In this document: positions 48,402-56,939 of the stretch, piece by piece
How positions within the stretch are numbered: the first letter of the stretch is position 1
Layout: every line of letters starts with the position of its first letter
The notes under the pieces: model-generated
Told to the model about the DNA's origin: nothing
What the model saw: only the letters and a program-made list of their open reading frames with translations
Databases searched by the model: none
Assembly: GCF_001424425.1 (NCBI RefSeq)
Contig: NZ_LMPT01000019.1
Span: forward strand, 791,052 to 855,051
DNA from: Acidovorax sp. Leaf191
Lineage (GTDB): Bacteria > Pseudomonadota > Gammaproteobacteria > Burkholderiales > Burkholderiaceae_C
Direction of reading: 5' to 3'
Length of the DNA: 64,000 bases
Translations under genes and position numbers: made by a program

Positions 48402-48755
48402 ATGACACGCCATCTCGTCACCTTCAACTTGCACGACCTGGGCGAGCCCCGTGAGTACCGCCCGCCGGCTGACCGCGTGATCGACGGGGACATCGTCGTG
48501 CGCAACTGGGATGTGGACAGCGCCAAGGAAGGCACCGTGCGCGCCGGTGTGTTCGAGTCCACGCCCGGCACCAACCGCTCCATCAAGGGCGAGACCTGGG
48601 AGTTCTGCTACATCCTCTCCGGCGAGGCAGAAATCACCGAAGACGGCTACGCACCGATCACGTTCCGGGCAGGGGACTGTTTCATCATGAAGCCGGGCTA
48701 CACCGGGACGTGGCGCACCGTGCAAACCGTCCGCAAGGTGTGGGTGGTTGCGTAG
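48402..48755 (+). CDS. Cupin domain protein
   Basis: 117 residues. A single cupin barrel: TWEFCYILSGEAEIT (Glu, His-lacking metal position) and FRAGDCFIMKPGYTGTWRTV. Similar small cupins (COG3450) are common in amine and opine catabolic clusters with unknown activity. A ribosome site AAAGG lies before the ATG at 48402. It closes the plus-strand arm after a 287-bp gap. Confidence 0.9.
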   Translation: MTRHLVTFNLHDLGEPREYRPPADRVIDGDIVVRNWDVDSAKEGTVRAGVFESTPGTNRSIKGETWEFCYILSGEAEITEDGYAPITFRAGDCFIMKPGYTGTWRTVQTVRKVWVVA

Positions 48756-48798
48756 CCAGCCCAACGCGTGCGGGCGCTGCCCTGAGGTCTTGGCGCCC

Positions 48799-48826
48799 AC
48801 ACGGGACACGGGACACGGGAAACGGG
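48799..48826. repeat. 7-bp tandem repeat, 4 units
   Basis: Three units of ACACGGG and one variant AAACGGG in the 254-bp spacer before the radical SAM gene, followed by further degenerate CACGGGGCGCGG sequence. Confidence 0.75.
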
Positions 48827-49009
48827 GCGCGGCGCGCGGCACACGGGGCGCGGGCAGCCGTGCAACACAACGCGGGCCCTGTAGCACTGCATCGTGCCAT
48901 CGGCACATTTTTTCGCCACCCCCTTGGCGGTCCCAGCCGGGCAGAGGGCGAACGGCATCCACCCGCACCGCGAACTCGGCCCGCATCCCGTGGCCGTGCA
49001 TGCGCAGCC

Positions 49010-50185
49010 TCAGAACAGACTGCCCTGCCCCCGCGCCAGTCCAGGCCTGAACTGCGACAGGTCCAGCTCGACCCGTGCGCGGTTGAGCCCCAGCCGCCGG
49101 CACGCGCCCGCAAAACGCTGGCGCAACAAATCCGCCCAGAGCCCGCTGCCCTTCATGCGGGTCGCAAAGTTGCTGTCGTAGCTCTTGCCCGCACTGCGCT
49201 GGGTGGGGTCGATGCTGTGCAGGTCCTGCACACGCGCCATCACCCGCGCCGCGCGCTGCGGGTAATGCACTTCCAGCCACTCCCGAAAGACGGCGTCCAG
49301 TTCCCAGGGCAGGCGCAGCACCGTGTAGAACGCGCTCTGTGCGCCGGCATCGCGCGCTGCTTCCAGCACCTGCTCCATGTCCTCGGTGATGAACGGGATC
49401 TGCGGGGCCACGCTCACGCCCACCGGGATGCCGGCCTCGGCCAGCGTGCGCAGGGTGCGCAGGCGTCGGTGGGGCGCGGCAGCGCGGGGCTCCATGCGGC
49501 GGGCCAGCACGGGGTCCAGCGTGGTGATGGTCACGTACACGGCCGTGAGCTGCTGCGCGGCCAGCGGCGCGAGCAGGTCCAGGTCACGCTCCACACCACT
49601 CGACTTGGTGATCAGCGAGAACGGGTGGCGCGCATCCCGCATGACTTCGATCAGGCTGCGGGTGAGCTTGAGCTCGCGCTCCACGGGCTGGTAGCAGTCG
49701 GTGGCCGAGCCGATGTTGAGCAGGCGCGGCACATAGCGCGGCTGCGCCAGCTCGTGGCGCAGCACCTCTGCGATGTTCTGCTTGGCCACGATCTGGGTTT
49801 CGAAGTCGAGCCCGGGCGAAAAGTTGAGGTAGCTGTGCGTGGGCCGCGCGTAGCAGTAGATGCAGCCATGCTCGCAGCCCCGGTAGGGGTTCACCGACAA
49901 CTCGAAAAATATGTCGGGCGAGTCGTTGGCGCAGATGGCGCTGCGCGCGGTCTCCAGGTGCACGGTGGTGGAGGGTGCCGATGCGCCGCCCTCCCCGTCG
50001 TCTCCCCACCCTTCGCCGCTCTCGCCGATAGGCCCCCAGCCATCGTCCGCCACCTCCCGCACATCGCGCGTGAACCGGTGCGGCATGGCGGTGGCGGCAC
50101 CCCGGCCGCGAATGGCCTGGATGGGGACGCGCACCTCCACCGGTCCCTCGGGCAGGTCGGGGTCGAAGTCGGGTTTCAGCGTCAT
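49010..50185 (-). CDS. PA0069-type radical SAM protein (SPL-like), SOS-box controlled
   Basis: 391 residues. The radical SAM cluster motif CEHGCIYC (CxxxCxxC, ~107) follows the family's N-terminal IRGRGAATA; downstream RPTHSYLNF. Members resemble spore photoproduct lyase, and I recall PA0069 of Pseudomonas aeruginosa in the LexA regulon, suggesting a DNA-damage role; this is recollection. A LexA box (50188-50203) ends 2 bp before the ATG, leaving no Shine-Dalgarno and hinting at a leaderless transcript. Alternative starts inside would drop conserved residues. Confidence 0.92.
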   Translation of the reverse strand: MTLKPDFDPDLPEGPVEVRVPIQAIRGRGAATAMPHRFTRDVREVADDGWGPIGESGEGWGDDGEGGASAPSTTVHLETARSAICANDSPDIFFELSVNPYRGCEHGCIYCYARPTHSYLNFSPGLDFETQIVAKQNIAEVLRHELAQPRYVPRLLNIGSATDCYQPVERELKLTRSLIEVMRDARHPFSLITKSSGVERDLDLLAPLAAQQLTAVYVTITTLDPVLARRMEPRAAAPHRRLRTLRTLAEAGIPVGVSVAPQIPFITEDMEQVLEAARDAGAQSAFYTVLRLPWELDAVFREWLEVHYPQRAARVMARVQDLHSIDPTQRSAGKSYDSNFATRMKGSGLWADLLRQRFAGACRRLGLNRARVELDLSQFRPGLARGQGSLF

Positions 50186-50187
50186 AA

Positions 50188-50203
50188 CTGTACAAATATA
50201 CAG
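50188..50203 (-). promoter_or_regulatory. LexA (SOS) box of the radical SAM gene
   Basis: CTGT-N8-ACAG with a T/A-rich centre (CTGTACAAATATACAG); flanking A and T extend the palindrome. It ends 2 bp before the start codon at 50185 and contains a possible -10 element (TATATT on the minus strand). Confidence 0.85.
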
Positions 50204-50286
50204 TTATTCGAAGCACCCTGCACGCAGTGATGTGCCCAGGCACTCAAGGCCCGCAAAACCACCGGCCACCGGATCGCCCTGCCAAC

Positions 50287-51186
50287 CTATTCCCTGAAGA
50301 GGGTCTCGATCTGTCCGCGCAGCCACTGGTTGCCAGGGTCGCTTTCGAACCGGCGGCTCCAATGCAGCGACACGGTGAAGTCGCGCAGAGGAAAGGGCGG
50401 CTCGATGAGGGCGTAGCCCCCGTCGGCAGCAAAGGTGCGCGCGATGTTGCGCGGCATGACCACCGCAAGGTCGGTCGCCCGCACGATGGCAGGCAGCACC
50501 ATGAAGTGCTCGGTGGTCAGCCGCAGCCGGTCTTGCAGCTGCAGCATCTCCAGGATGCGCAGCGTGTCCGAATGCGTGCGCACGCCCACGAACTCCAGTT
50601 GCCGCAAATCCTTGAGCAAGGCCGGCCCGCTGCGCCTGCGTGCCGCAAAGGGGTGGCCCGCGCGCAGCAGCACCACGTAGCGATCCTTGATGAGCTGCAC
50701 GCGCTGCGTGTCCTTCACCGTGGGCAAGAAGCCAAACGCAAAGTCGATGCGGCCGCTGTCCAGCCGCTGCGCGATCTCGCTGCGTGGCACGGGCAGCGTC
50801 TCCAGCCGCACACCGGGAGCCTCCCGCCGCAGCGCCACCATCAGGTCCGGCAGAAAGCGGCCTTCGCCGATGTCGCTCATGTGGATGCGGAACACCTTGC
50901 GCGATTCGTGGGGGTTGAACAGCGCGGACTCGTTGAGGGCTTCCTCCAGCAGGCCGAGCGCGCTGCGCACCGCATCGGCCAGCCGGTCGGCCTTGGGCGT
51001 GGGCTCCACGCCGCCGCCTGCGCGCACGAACAGCGGGTCCTTGATCAGCAGGCGCAGGCGCGTCAGCGCCTGGCTGGCCGCAGGCTGCGTCAGGTCCAGC
51101 AGCTCGGCAGCGCGGCTGACGTTGCGCGTGCGGTAGACGGCATCGAACAGGCGCAGCAGGTTGAGGTCGATGTCCTTGATATGCAT
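50287..51186 (-). CDS. LysR regulator of the benzoylformate-decarboxylase-like module
   Basis: 299 residues. HTH at residues 6-66 (DLNLLRLFDAVYRTRNVSRA; QPAASQALTRLRLLIKDPLF) and a C-terminal effector domain. Family resemblance to NodD/NahR/LinR-type aromatic sensors is limited to the HTH. It diverges from the decarboxylase-like gene with 45 bp between start codons, so both promoters must overlap. Likely effector: a 2-oxo acid of aromatic origin, by neighbour. Confidence 0.92.
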   Translation of the reverse strand: MHIKDIDLNLLRLFDAVYRTRNVSRAAELLDLTQPAASQALTRLRLLIKDPLFVRAGGGVEPTPKADRLADAVRSALGLLEEALNESALFNPHESRKVFRIHMSDIGEGRFLPDLMVALRREAPGVRLETLPVPRSEIAQRLDSGRIDFAFGFLPTVKDTQRVQLIKDRYVVLLRAGHPFAARRRSGPALLKDLRQLEFVGVRTHSDTLRILEMLQLQDRLRLTTEHFMVLPAIVRATDLAVVMPRNIARTFAADGGYALIEPPFPLRDFTVSLHWSRRFESDPGNQWLRGQIETLFRE

Positions 51187-51231
51187 TGGATGAATACCGC
51201 TTAGTCACTTCATTGTATTGATGGATGAACA

Positions 51232-52848
51232 ATGCACGCAGAAGATCGGGGGATGCCTTCAGAAAACTTGCTCCCCACCGTGCGCGAGGCCGTGCTCGAC
51301 CTGCTGCGCGGCCTTCGCATCGACACCATCTTCGGCAACCCGGGCTCGACCGAGCTGCCTCTGTTCCTCGACTTCCCTGCGGACTTCCGCTACATCCTGG
51401 GCCTGCAGGAATCGGTGGTGGTGGGCATGGCCGACGGTTATGCCCAGGCCACGCACAACGCAGCCTTCGTGAACCTGCACTCCGCCGCTGGCGTGGGCCA
51501 CGCCATGGGCAACATCTTCACGGCGCACAAGAACCGCACGCCCATGGTCATCACAGCCGGGCAGCAGGCGCGGTCCATCCTGCCGTTCGACCCGTTCCTG
51601 TTTTCGGGCCAGGCCACCGAGCTGCCCAAGCCCTATGTGAAGTGGAGCATCGAGCCCGCCCGTGCCGAAGACGTGCCCTTGGCCATCGCGCGGGCCTACT
51701 ACATCGCGATGCAGCAGCCGCGCGGGCCGGTGCTGGTGTCCATTCCTGCGGACGACTGGGACAAGCCCTGCGAGCCGCTGCAGGCGCGCACCGTGAGCAC
51801 CGAGACGCGCCCCGAGCCGCGCGTGCTGCAGGCCATCGGCGACGCACTCGACGCCGCGCAGCGCCCGGTCTTCGTGGTCGGCGCCGCCGTGGACCGCGAC
51901 CGCGCCTGGGACGATGTGCTGGCCCTGGCCGAGCGGCACAACGCCGCCGTGTGGATCGCACCCATGTCCGGCCGCTGCGGCTTTCCGCAAGACCACCGCC
52001 TGTTTACAGGCGTGCTGCCCGCCATGCGCGAGAAGATCGTGGCGCTGCTGGGCGGACACGACCTGGTGTTTGCGCTCGGTGCTGCGGCCTTCACGTACCA
52101 CGTGGAAGGTTTTGGACCCCACGTGCCGCCGGGCGCGCAACTGGTGCAGCTCATCGACGACCCGGGCACCGCCGCCTGGACGCCCGAGGGCACCTCGGCC
52201 GTGGGCAGCGTGCGCCTGGGCGTGCAGGACCTGCTGGCACGGCCCGCCCCCGCAGCGCGTGCCCTGCCCCCGCACCGCGCAGCCCGCCCGCGTTCCGAGC
52301 CGTCGGCACCGGGCGCGCTGATGAGCGTGCCCTACGTGATGCAGACCCTGGCCGAGGTGCGCCATGCAGCCTCCATCGTCGTGGAAGAGGCGCCCAGCTC
52401 CCGCGCCGCCATGCATGCCCACCTGCCCATCCTGCAGAGCGAAACCTTCTACACCATGTGCAGCGGCGGCCTGGGCTACGGCCTGCCAGCCGCAGTTGGC
52501 GTGGCGCTGGCAAAGCCCGACCGCAAGGTCATCGGGCTCATCGGCGACGGCTCGGCGATGTACTCCATCCAGGCGCTGTGGAGCGCGGCGCAACTCAAAC
52601 TCCCCATCACCTTCATCATCCTGAAGAACCGGCGCTATGCAGCGCTGCAGGAATTCGCACCCACCTTCGGCTTCCACGAAAACGACAAGCTCGAAGGCAC
52701 CGACCTGCCCGACCTGGACTTCCTCGCGTTGGCACGGGGACAGGGCTGCGACGCCGTGCGCGTGAGCGATGCGGCCCAGTTGGCGCATGCGCTGCGGCAA
52801 GCCCTGTCCCATCCCCGCCCGATCCTCGTGGAGGTGGACGTGGCCTGA
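51232..52848 (+). CDS. Benzoylformate decarboxylase-like ThDP enzyme
   Basis: 538 residues. ThDP-enzyme features in order: TIFGNPGSTELPLFLDFPAD (~32) as in MdlC, ALQESVVVGMADGYAQ with the catalytic Glu, NLHSAAG His, and the C-terminal GDGSAMYSIQALWSAAQ (~440) with the GDG-N26-N motif ending at ILKNRRYAAL. Benzoylformate decarboxylase usually has NNGTYGAL there; here the residues after Asn are Arg-Arg, so substrate use may differ. Start 51232 or the ATG at 51253 (closer to family length). Acts on a 2-oxo acid. Confidence 0.9.
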   Translation: MHAEDRGMPSENLLPTVREAVLDLLRGLRIDTIFGNPGSTELPLFLDFPADFRYILGLQESVVVGMADGYAQATHNAAFVNLHSAAGVGHAMGNIFTAHKNRTPMVITAGQQARSILPFDPFLFSGQATELPKPYVKWSIEPARAEDVPLAIARAYYIAMQQPRGPVLVSIPADDWDKPCEPLQARTVSTETRPEPRVLQAIGDALDAAQRPVFVVGAAVDRDRAWDDVLALAERHNAAVWIAPMSGRCGFPQDHRLFTGVLPAMREKIVALLGGHDLVFALGAAAFTYHVEGFGPHVPPGAQLVQLIDDPGTAAWTPEGTSAVGSVRLGVQDLLARPAPAARALPPHRAARPRSEPSAPGALMSVPYVMQTLAEVRHAASIVVEEAPSSRAAMHAHLPILQSETFYTMCSGGLGYGLPAAVGVALAKPDRKVIGLIGDGSAMYSIQALWSAAQLKLPITFIILKNRRYAALQEFAPTFGFHENDKLEGTDLPDLDFLALARGQGCDAVRVSDAAQLAHALRQALSHPRPILVEVDVA

Positions 52849-52938
52849 CGACACCCACCCCGGCACGGCATAAACCGTGCGGCTTTCTGGATACCTCGCA
52901 CAAGACCCGGAACACCTGGGCACCCACCGGAGACAAAC

Positions 52939-53937
52939 ATGCATTCCTTTCCCCTTCGCACCACCCGCCGGCTGCTGGGCACGCTGGCACTGGCCGGCAC
53001 CGCAGCGGGCCTGCTGCTGCCCGCCACGGCACTGGCCGAGACCTGGCCGGCAAAGCCGATCAAGGTCATCGTGAACTTCCCGGCGGGCGGCGCCGCGGAC
53101 CAGATCGCCCGCGCGGTGACGGTGCCGCTGCAGGCGGCCCTCGGCCAGCCCGTCGTGGTCGAGAACCGCGGCGGCGCTGGCGGCAACATCGGCGGCGAGG
53201 CCGTGGCCAAGTCGCCGGCAGACGGCTATACGCTGCTCATGAGCTCGGGCGGCATGGTGTCGGTCAACCCGCACCTGTACCCCAAGATGCCGTTCGACCC
53301 GACCAAGGACCTGGTGCCCGTGGCCGCCGCCGCGCGGGTGCTGGTGTTCCTCGAGGTTCGGCCCACACTGCCGGTGAACAACATCGAGGAGTTCATGAAG
53401 TACATCAAGGCCAATCCGGGCAAGCTGAGCTTCGGCACGCCGGGCAACGGCAGCTCGCCGCACCTGGCCGCCGAGATGCTCAAGGCCCAGGCCAACGTGT
53501 TCGCGGTGCACGTGCCGTACCGCGGCGCCGCCCCCGCCATGCAGGACCTGCTGGGCGGGCAGGTGGACTTCATGTTCGACCCGGGCATCGGACTGCAGCA
53601 TGTGAAGGCGGGCAAGCTCAAGCTGCTGGCCGTGGGCAGCTCCCGGCGTTCACCGCTGTTCCCCGATGTGCCGACGCTGGAAGAGGTGGGCCTCAAGGGC
53701 TTCGATGCCGACACGTGGTTCGGCTTCTACGCCCCTGCAGGCACACCGCCCGACGTGGTGAGCCGGCTGAACCGCGAGATCAACAAGGTGCTGGCCACGC
53801 CGGCGGTGAAGGAGCGCATCCACGCGCTGGGCGGCGTGCCCGCGCCCATGTCGCCGGCCGACTTCAATGCCCGCGCCGCCATCGACAGTACGCGCTTTGG
53901 TGCGCTGATCAAGGCGCGCAACATCACGGGCGATTGA
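52939..53937 (+). CDS. Tripartite tricarboxylate transporter substrate-binding protein (Bug family)
   Basis: 332 residues. Signal peptide MHSFPLRTTRRLLGTLALAG with cleavage near ALAE, then KPIKVIVNFPAGGAADQIAR, the Bug N-terminal motif, and VPYRGAAPAMQDLLGGQVD (~195). It binds a carboxylate in the periplasm. No TctA/TctB membrane partners are nearby, as is usual for orphan Bug proteins. It follows the decarboxylase-like gene and likely binds its substrate or a related acid. Confidence 0.95.
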   Translation: MHSFPLRTTRRLLGTLALAGTAAGLLLPATALAETWPAKPIKVIVNFPAGGAADQIARAVTVPLQAALGQPVVVENRGGAGGNIGGEAVAKSPADGYTLLMSSGGMVSVNPHLYPKMPFDPTKDLVPVAAAARVLVFLEVRPTLPVNNIEEFMKYIKANPGKLSFGTPGNGSSPHLAAEMLKAQANVFAVHVPYRGAAPAMQDLLGGQVDFMFDPGIGLQHVKAGKLKLLAVGSSRRSPLFPDVPTLEEVGLKGFDADTWFGFYAPAGTPPDVVSRLNREINKVLATPAVKERIHALGGVPAPMSPADFNARAAIDSTRFGALIKARNITGD

Positions 53938-54043
53938 CGGTGTGCGCCGCGGCGCACGCTCTCGTTGAATGTCCGCGCGCGGCAGTGCGAGATTGCGGAT
54001 GGTCTACAGTCCCGCGCTTTGCCACAACCCCAGAGGTACCGCC

Positions 54044-54457
54044 ATGGCGCGCAAGCCCCAGATCATCCTGTCGTCGCTCGACGTTGACCGCATCGAGGCC
54101 TTGCTGGCCGTGATTCCGGCCAGCGTCTTTCCGGGCAAGGCCGAGCTGCAGGCAGAGCTTGACCGGGCGGACGTGGTGGCGCCCGAAGACATGCCGCCGA
54201 ACGTGGTGACCATGAACTCCACCGTGCAGTTCTCCATCCTGGAGACAGGCAAGGAGTTCTGCCTGACGCTGGTCTACCCGCGCGATACCGATGGCAGCGC
54301 CGACCGGCTGTCGATCTTCGCCCCCGTGGGCAGTGCCTTGCTGGGCCTGTCGGTGGGCGACGAGCTCGCCTGGCCGGGCCCCGGCGGCAAGTCCATGACG
54401 GTGCGGGTGAAGGACCTGCTGTACCAGCCCGAAAGCGCTGGCGAACTGCACCGCTGA
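54044..54457 (+). CDS. rnk: Nucleoside diphosphate kinase regulator
   Basis: 137 residues. Rnk N-terminal coiled region and C-terminal GreA/GreB-type FKBP-like domain (SADRLSIFAPVGSALLGLSV; GDELAWPGPGG). It binds RNA polymerase near the secondary channel and influences nucleoside-diphosphate-kinase activity in other species. AGAGGT lies at good distance before 54044. Transcription unit appears independent of neighbours. Confidence 0.93.
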   Translation: MARKPQIILSSLDVDRIEALLAVIPASVFPGKAELQAELDRADVVAPEDMPPNVVTMNSTVQFSILETGKEFCLTLVYPRDTDGSADRLSIFAPVGSALLGLSVGDELAWPGPGGKSMTVRVKDLLYQPESAGELHR

Positions 54458-54552
54458 GGCACCGCGGCTGCGCGGATGGTGCCCCGCCCCCGGGCGCCGG
54501 CGCCACACCCGGCTTGGCGCTTGCCGTGCGAGCAGTGACAATGGCACCCGCC

Positions 54553-54981
54553 ATGACCACGCCGCCCCAGCAGCCCCGGCCGCCCGCGCCGCCACCTACA
54601 CGGCCCACGCCGCGCCCTCCGGACACGCCCCCGTCCATCGACGCGTTCGATCCGGACTCGACCCTCGCATTCCAGCGCCGCATGGAGCGCGCGCCCGAGT
54701 GGTTCTGCTCGTTCCTGGCCGGCAACAGCCGCGAGAAGAGCCGTCTAAAACGCGAGATGGCGACGATGCGGGGATCGGTGGTGTGGCTGGTGCAGCAGCG
54801 CCGCCAGGGCAACTGGACGGCCGACGAGCGCACGCACCTGCGCGACGTGATGCGCTCGGCCTCGTCCGTGAGCCCCTATCTTTTCATCTGGGTCATTCCC
54901 GGATCGATGCTGATCCTGCCCTTCATGGCCTGGTTTCTGGACCGGCAACGCAAGCGCCGGGAACGCCTGCCGCCCGCCTGA
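54553..54981 (+). CDS. Small membrane-anchored protein, LETM1-like
   Basis: 142 residues. N-terminal Pro-rich tail (~1-40), a helical middle (SRLKREMATMRGSVVWL) and one membrane segment near 112-130 (YLFIWVIPGSMLILPFMAWF) followed by a basic tail. The SRLKREM...SSVSPYLFIWVIPGSM pattern resembles the LETM1-like domain seen in betaproteobacteria. Role unknown. Start 54553 chosen over 54541 and 54514 because the N-terminus shortens to the Pro-rich run; no decisive ribosome site. Confidence 0.7.
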   Translation: MTTPPQQPRPPAPPPTRPTPRPPDTPPSIDAFDPDSTLAFQRRMERAPEWFCSFLAGNSREKSRLKREMATMRGSVVWLVQQRRQGNWTADERTHLRDVMRSASSVSPYLFIWVIPGSMLILPFMAWFLDRQRKRRERLPPA

Positions 54982-54997
54982 GGGGCCACGCCCCGCG

Positions 54998-56116
54998 CTA
55001 GGCCCAGTTGCTGGACACCGCCACCAGCATGCCCGCCCCCACCAGCCCCACCTGCCAGCGCAGGGCCGTGGTCCACGAAGGGACATGGCGCTCCACATGC
55101 AGATACAGCTGCCGGCCCGCGGCCAGCGACAGCGCGAACGCGAGCAGCATGCCCAGGGCATTGAGCACCGGCGACTCCGGCCACAGGCGGCTGATCACCG
55201 CATTGACCAGCAGGCACACCGCAAAGTGCACCAGGAACACCGAGTACGACATTTGCCCCAGTTGCACCAGCGGCGCCACGCCCCGCCACGACCGAACGCT
55301 GTCGGAGCGCAAGGCGGCCACCAGGCACAACGCAGTGGCCAGCGCCACCAGGATGCGGCCACGGTGGTCGATGGCCAGGGCAACGCCCCCCAGCACCACC
55401 ATCAGGGCCACCCAGCCCTGCGCACGCGGCGCCTGCACCGCCCAGTAGGCCAGCATGCCCAGACCGTAAGAGCCAAAGAAGTACACCGCCCACATGTCGA
55501 GCTCGGGCATGCGGTTCAGAACCCACAGCGACGCCGCCATGCCGGCCACGATGGCGCTCTTGGCCAGCAGCGCCGCATGCTGCTGTGCCCGGGCGCCCGG
55601 AAACGCGCGCGCGCCGGCCCACACCAGCACACTCAGGGCGAACAGCTGAAAGTCGATGGCCACGTACCAGACGCCAGCCGACAAGGCACTCTCGCCCACG
55701 ATGTCCTGCAGCAGCAGCGCATTGGCCAGCAGCTGCGCCAGCGTCGGTTCGTCCGGCACGGAGGCGTGGTCCAGGCCGGGCCGTACCAGCGCGGCGACGA
55801 TCACCGTCAGCAGCAGCGCCACCGCATAAGGCACCACCAGCCGCACGAAGCGTTTGGCGATGGCGTGGCCCGCGTGGTCAAAACGCGGCACACCCTGCGG
55901 CGCCAGGCTGGCGGCAGCCAGATAGCCGCCCAGCACCAGAAACACCTGCACCGCCATGCGGCCGTAGTCGTACAGCCAGGCGATGAGTGCGGGGGCCAGG
56001 GGCTGGGCGATGTCCGACATCGGCCCGTAGAACGCGAGGTGGTGCCACACGATGGCGATGCACGCCAGGCCTTTGGCCATATCGATGACTGGCGTGCGGG
56101 ATGTGGGTGGAGACAT
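54998..56116 (-). CDS. Acyltransferase 3 family membrane protein
   Basis: 372 residues with about ten hydrophobic segments. N-terminal signature VIDMAKGLACIAIVWHHLAF (~10-29) with the catalytic-type His, and GRMAVQVFLVLGGYLAAASL. The family acylates surface polysaccharides, LPS or peptidoglycan in the membrane. Monocistronic, divergent from the GbsR gene; the 228-bp gap holds the 34-bp palindrome. Confidence 0.92.
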   Translation of the reverse strand: MSPPTSRTPVIDMAKGLACIAIVWHHLAFYGPMSDIAQPLAPALIAWLYDYGRMAVQVFLVLGGYLAAASLAPQGVPRFDHAGHAIAKRFVRLVVPYAVALLLTVIVAALVRPGLDHASVPDEPTLAQLLANALLLQDIVGESALSAGVWYVAIDFQLFALSVLVWAGARAFPGARAQQHAALLAKSAIVAGMAASLWVLNRMPELDMWAVYFFGSYGLGMLAYWAVQAPRAQGWVALMVVLGGVALAIDHRGRILVALATALCLVAALRSDSVRSWRGVAPLVQLGQMSYSVFLVHFAVCLLVNAVISRLWPESPVLNALGMLLAFALSLAAGRQLYLHVERHVPSWTTALRWQVGLVGAGMLVAVSSNWA

Positions 56117-56294
56117 GGTGTTTGGAGGGCGCAGGGTAAAGGTGCCGCAGGCCCCGCACCGACAAGTGCACAGGCCAAAAACCTTCTATTGTCTCCTGAC
56201 GCAGTACAAATGCTCGTCACCTAGGTGTCTGCAGCCCACCCGCACACCCCATCGCACAGGGACCACCGATAACCCCGCACGCAACTCCAGCATA

Positions 56295-56328
56295 TTCTGA
56301 ATTTTCAGTAAATACTGAAAATTCAGAA
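56295..56328. promoter_or_regulatory. 34-bp palindrome before the GbsR-cioAB operon
   Basis: Arms TCTGAATTTTCAGTA and TACTGAAAATTCAGA are perfectly complementary around a central AA, and the outer T-A pair extends it to 34 bp with only the centre unpaired. It is only 16 bp before the start codon at 56345, so it overlaps the likely promoter. Binding by the GbsR/MarR protein is inferred. Confidence 0.75.
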
Positions 56329-56344
56329 ATTACAGGCACAATGC

Positions 56345-56935
56345 ATGGCCATGACGTACATCAGCCATCTGCCCCCCCTCAACCGCCAGTTCGTCGCCCA
56401 CTTCGGCGAGATGGGCAGCCGATGGGGCATCAACCGCACGGTGGGGCAGATGTATGCGCTCATCTTCCTGTCGCCCCGCCCGCTCAATGCCGACGAGATA
56501 GCCGAGACGCTGGAGTTCTCGCGCTCCAATGTGAGCATGGGCTTGAAAGAGCTGCAGGCCTGGCGCCTGGTCAAGCTCAGCCACCAGCCCGGCGACCGGC
56601 GCGAGTATTTCGAGGCGCCCAAGGACGTGTGGGAGATCTTCCGCGTGCTGGCCGAGGAGCGCCGCCGCCGCGAGATCGAGCCCACGCTGTCGATGCTGCG
56701 CATGGCGCTGCTCGAAGACCCCGGGACCGACGCGGAGCGCCACGCCCAGGAGCGCATGCGCGAGATGCACGAGCTCATCGACCGGCTCATGACCTGGTTC
56801 GACGACGTGCAGCGCCTGGCGCCCGAGACCGCGATGCAGCTCATGGGCATGGGCACTGCGGTGACCCGGGTGCTGGAGTTCAAGGACCGGCTGACGGGCA
56901 AGGGCTCGCCGGCCAAGGACAACAAGGGGGCCTGA
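56345..56935 (+). CDS. GbsR/MarR-type transcriptional regulator
   Basis: 196 residues. N-terminal winged helix (LNADEIAETLEFSRSNVSMG; LKELQAWRLVKLSHQPGDRR) typical of GbsR-like MarR proteins, then a long helical C-terminal region. 4 bp separates its stop from cioA, so the three genes are one operon. Autorepression through the 34-bp palindrome is likely; the signal may be a change in respiratory state or cyanide, but that is inference. Confidence 0.9.
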   Translation: MAMTYISHLPPLNRQFVAHFGEMGSRWGINRTVGQMYALIFLSPRPLNADEIAETLEFSRSNVSMGLKELQAWRLVKLSHQPGDRREYFEAPKDVWEIFRVLAEERRRREIEPTLSMLRMALLEDPGTDAERHAQERMREMHELIDRLMTWFDDVQRLAPETAMQLMGMGTAVTRVLEFKDRLTGKGSPAKDNKGA

Positions 56936-56939
56936 GGCC

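Noticed and set aside
51225..54113. A long plus-strand frame overlapping the decarboxylase and Bug genes in another frame
   Set aside because: Arg/Ala/Gly-rich, no motif, and both real genes in their frames have strong family matches.
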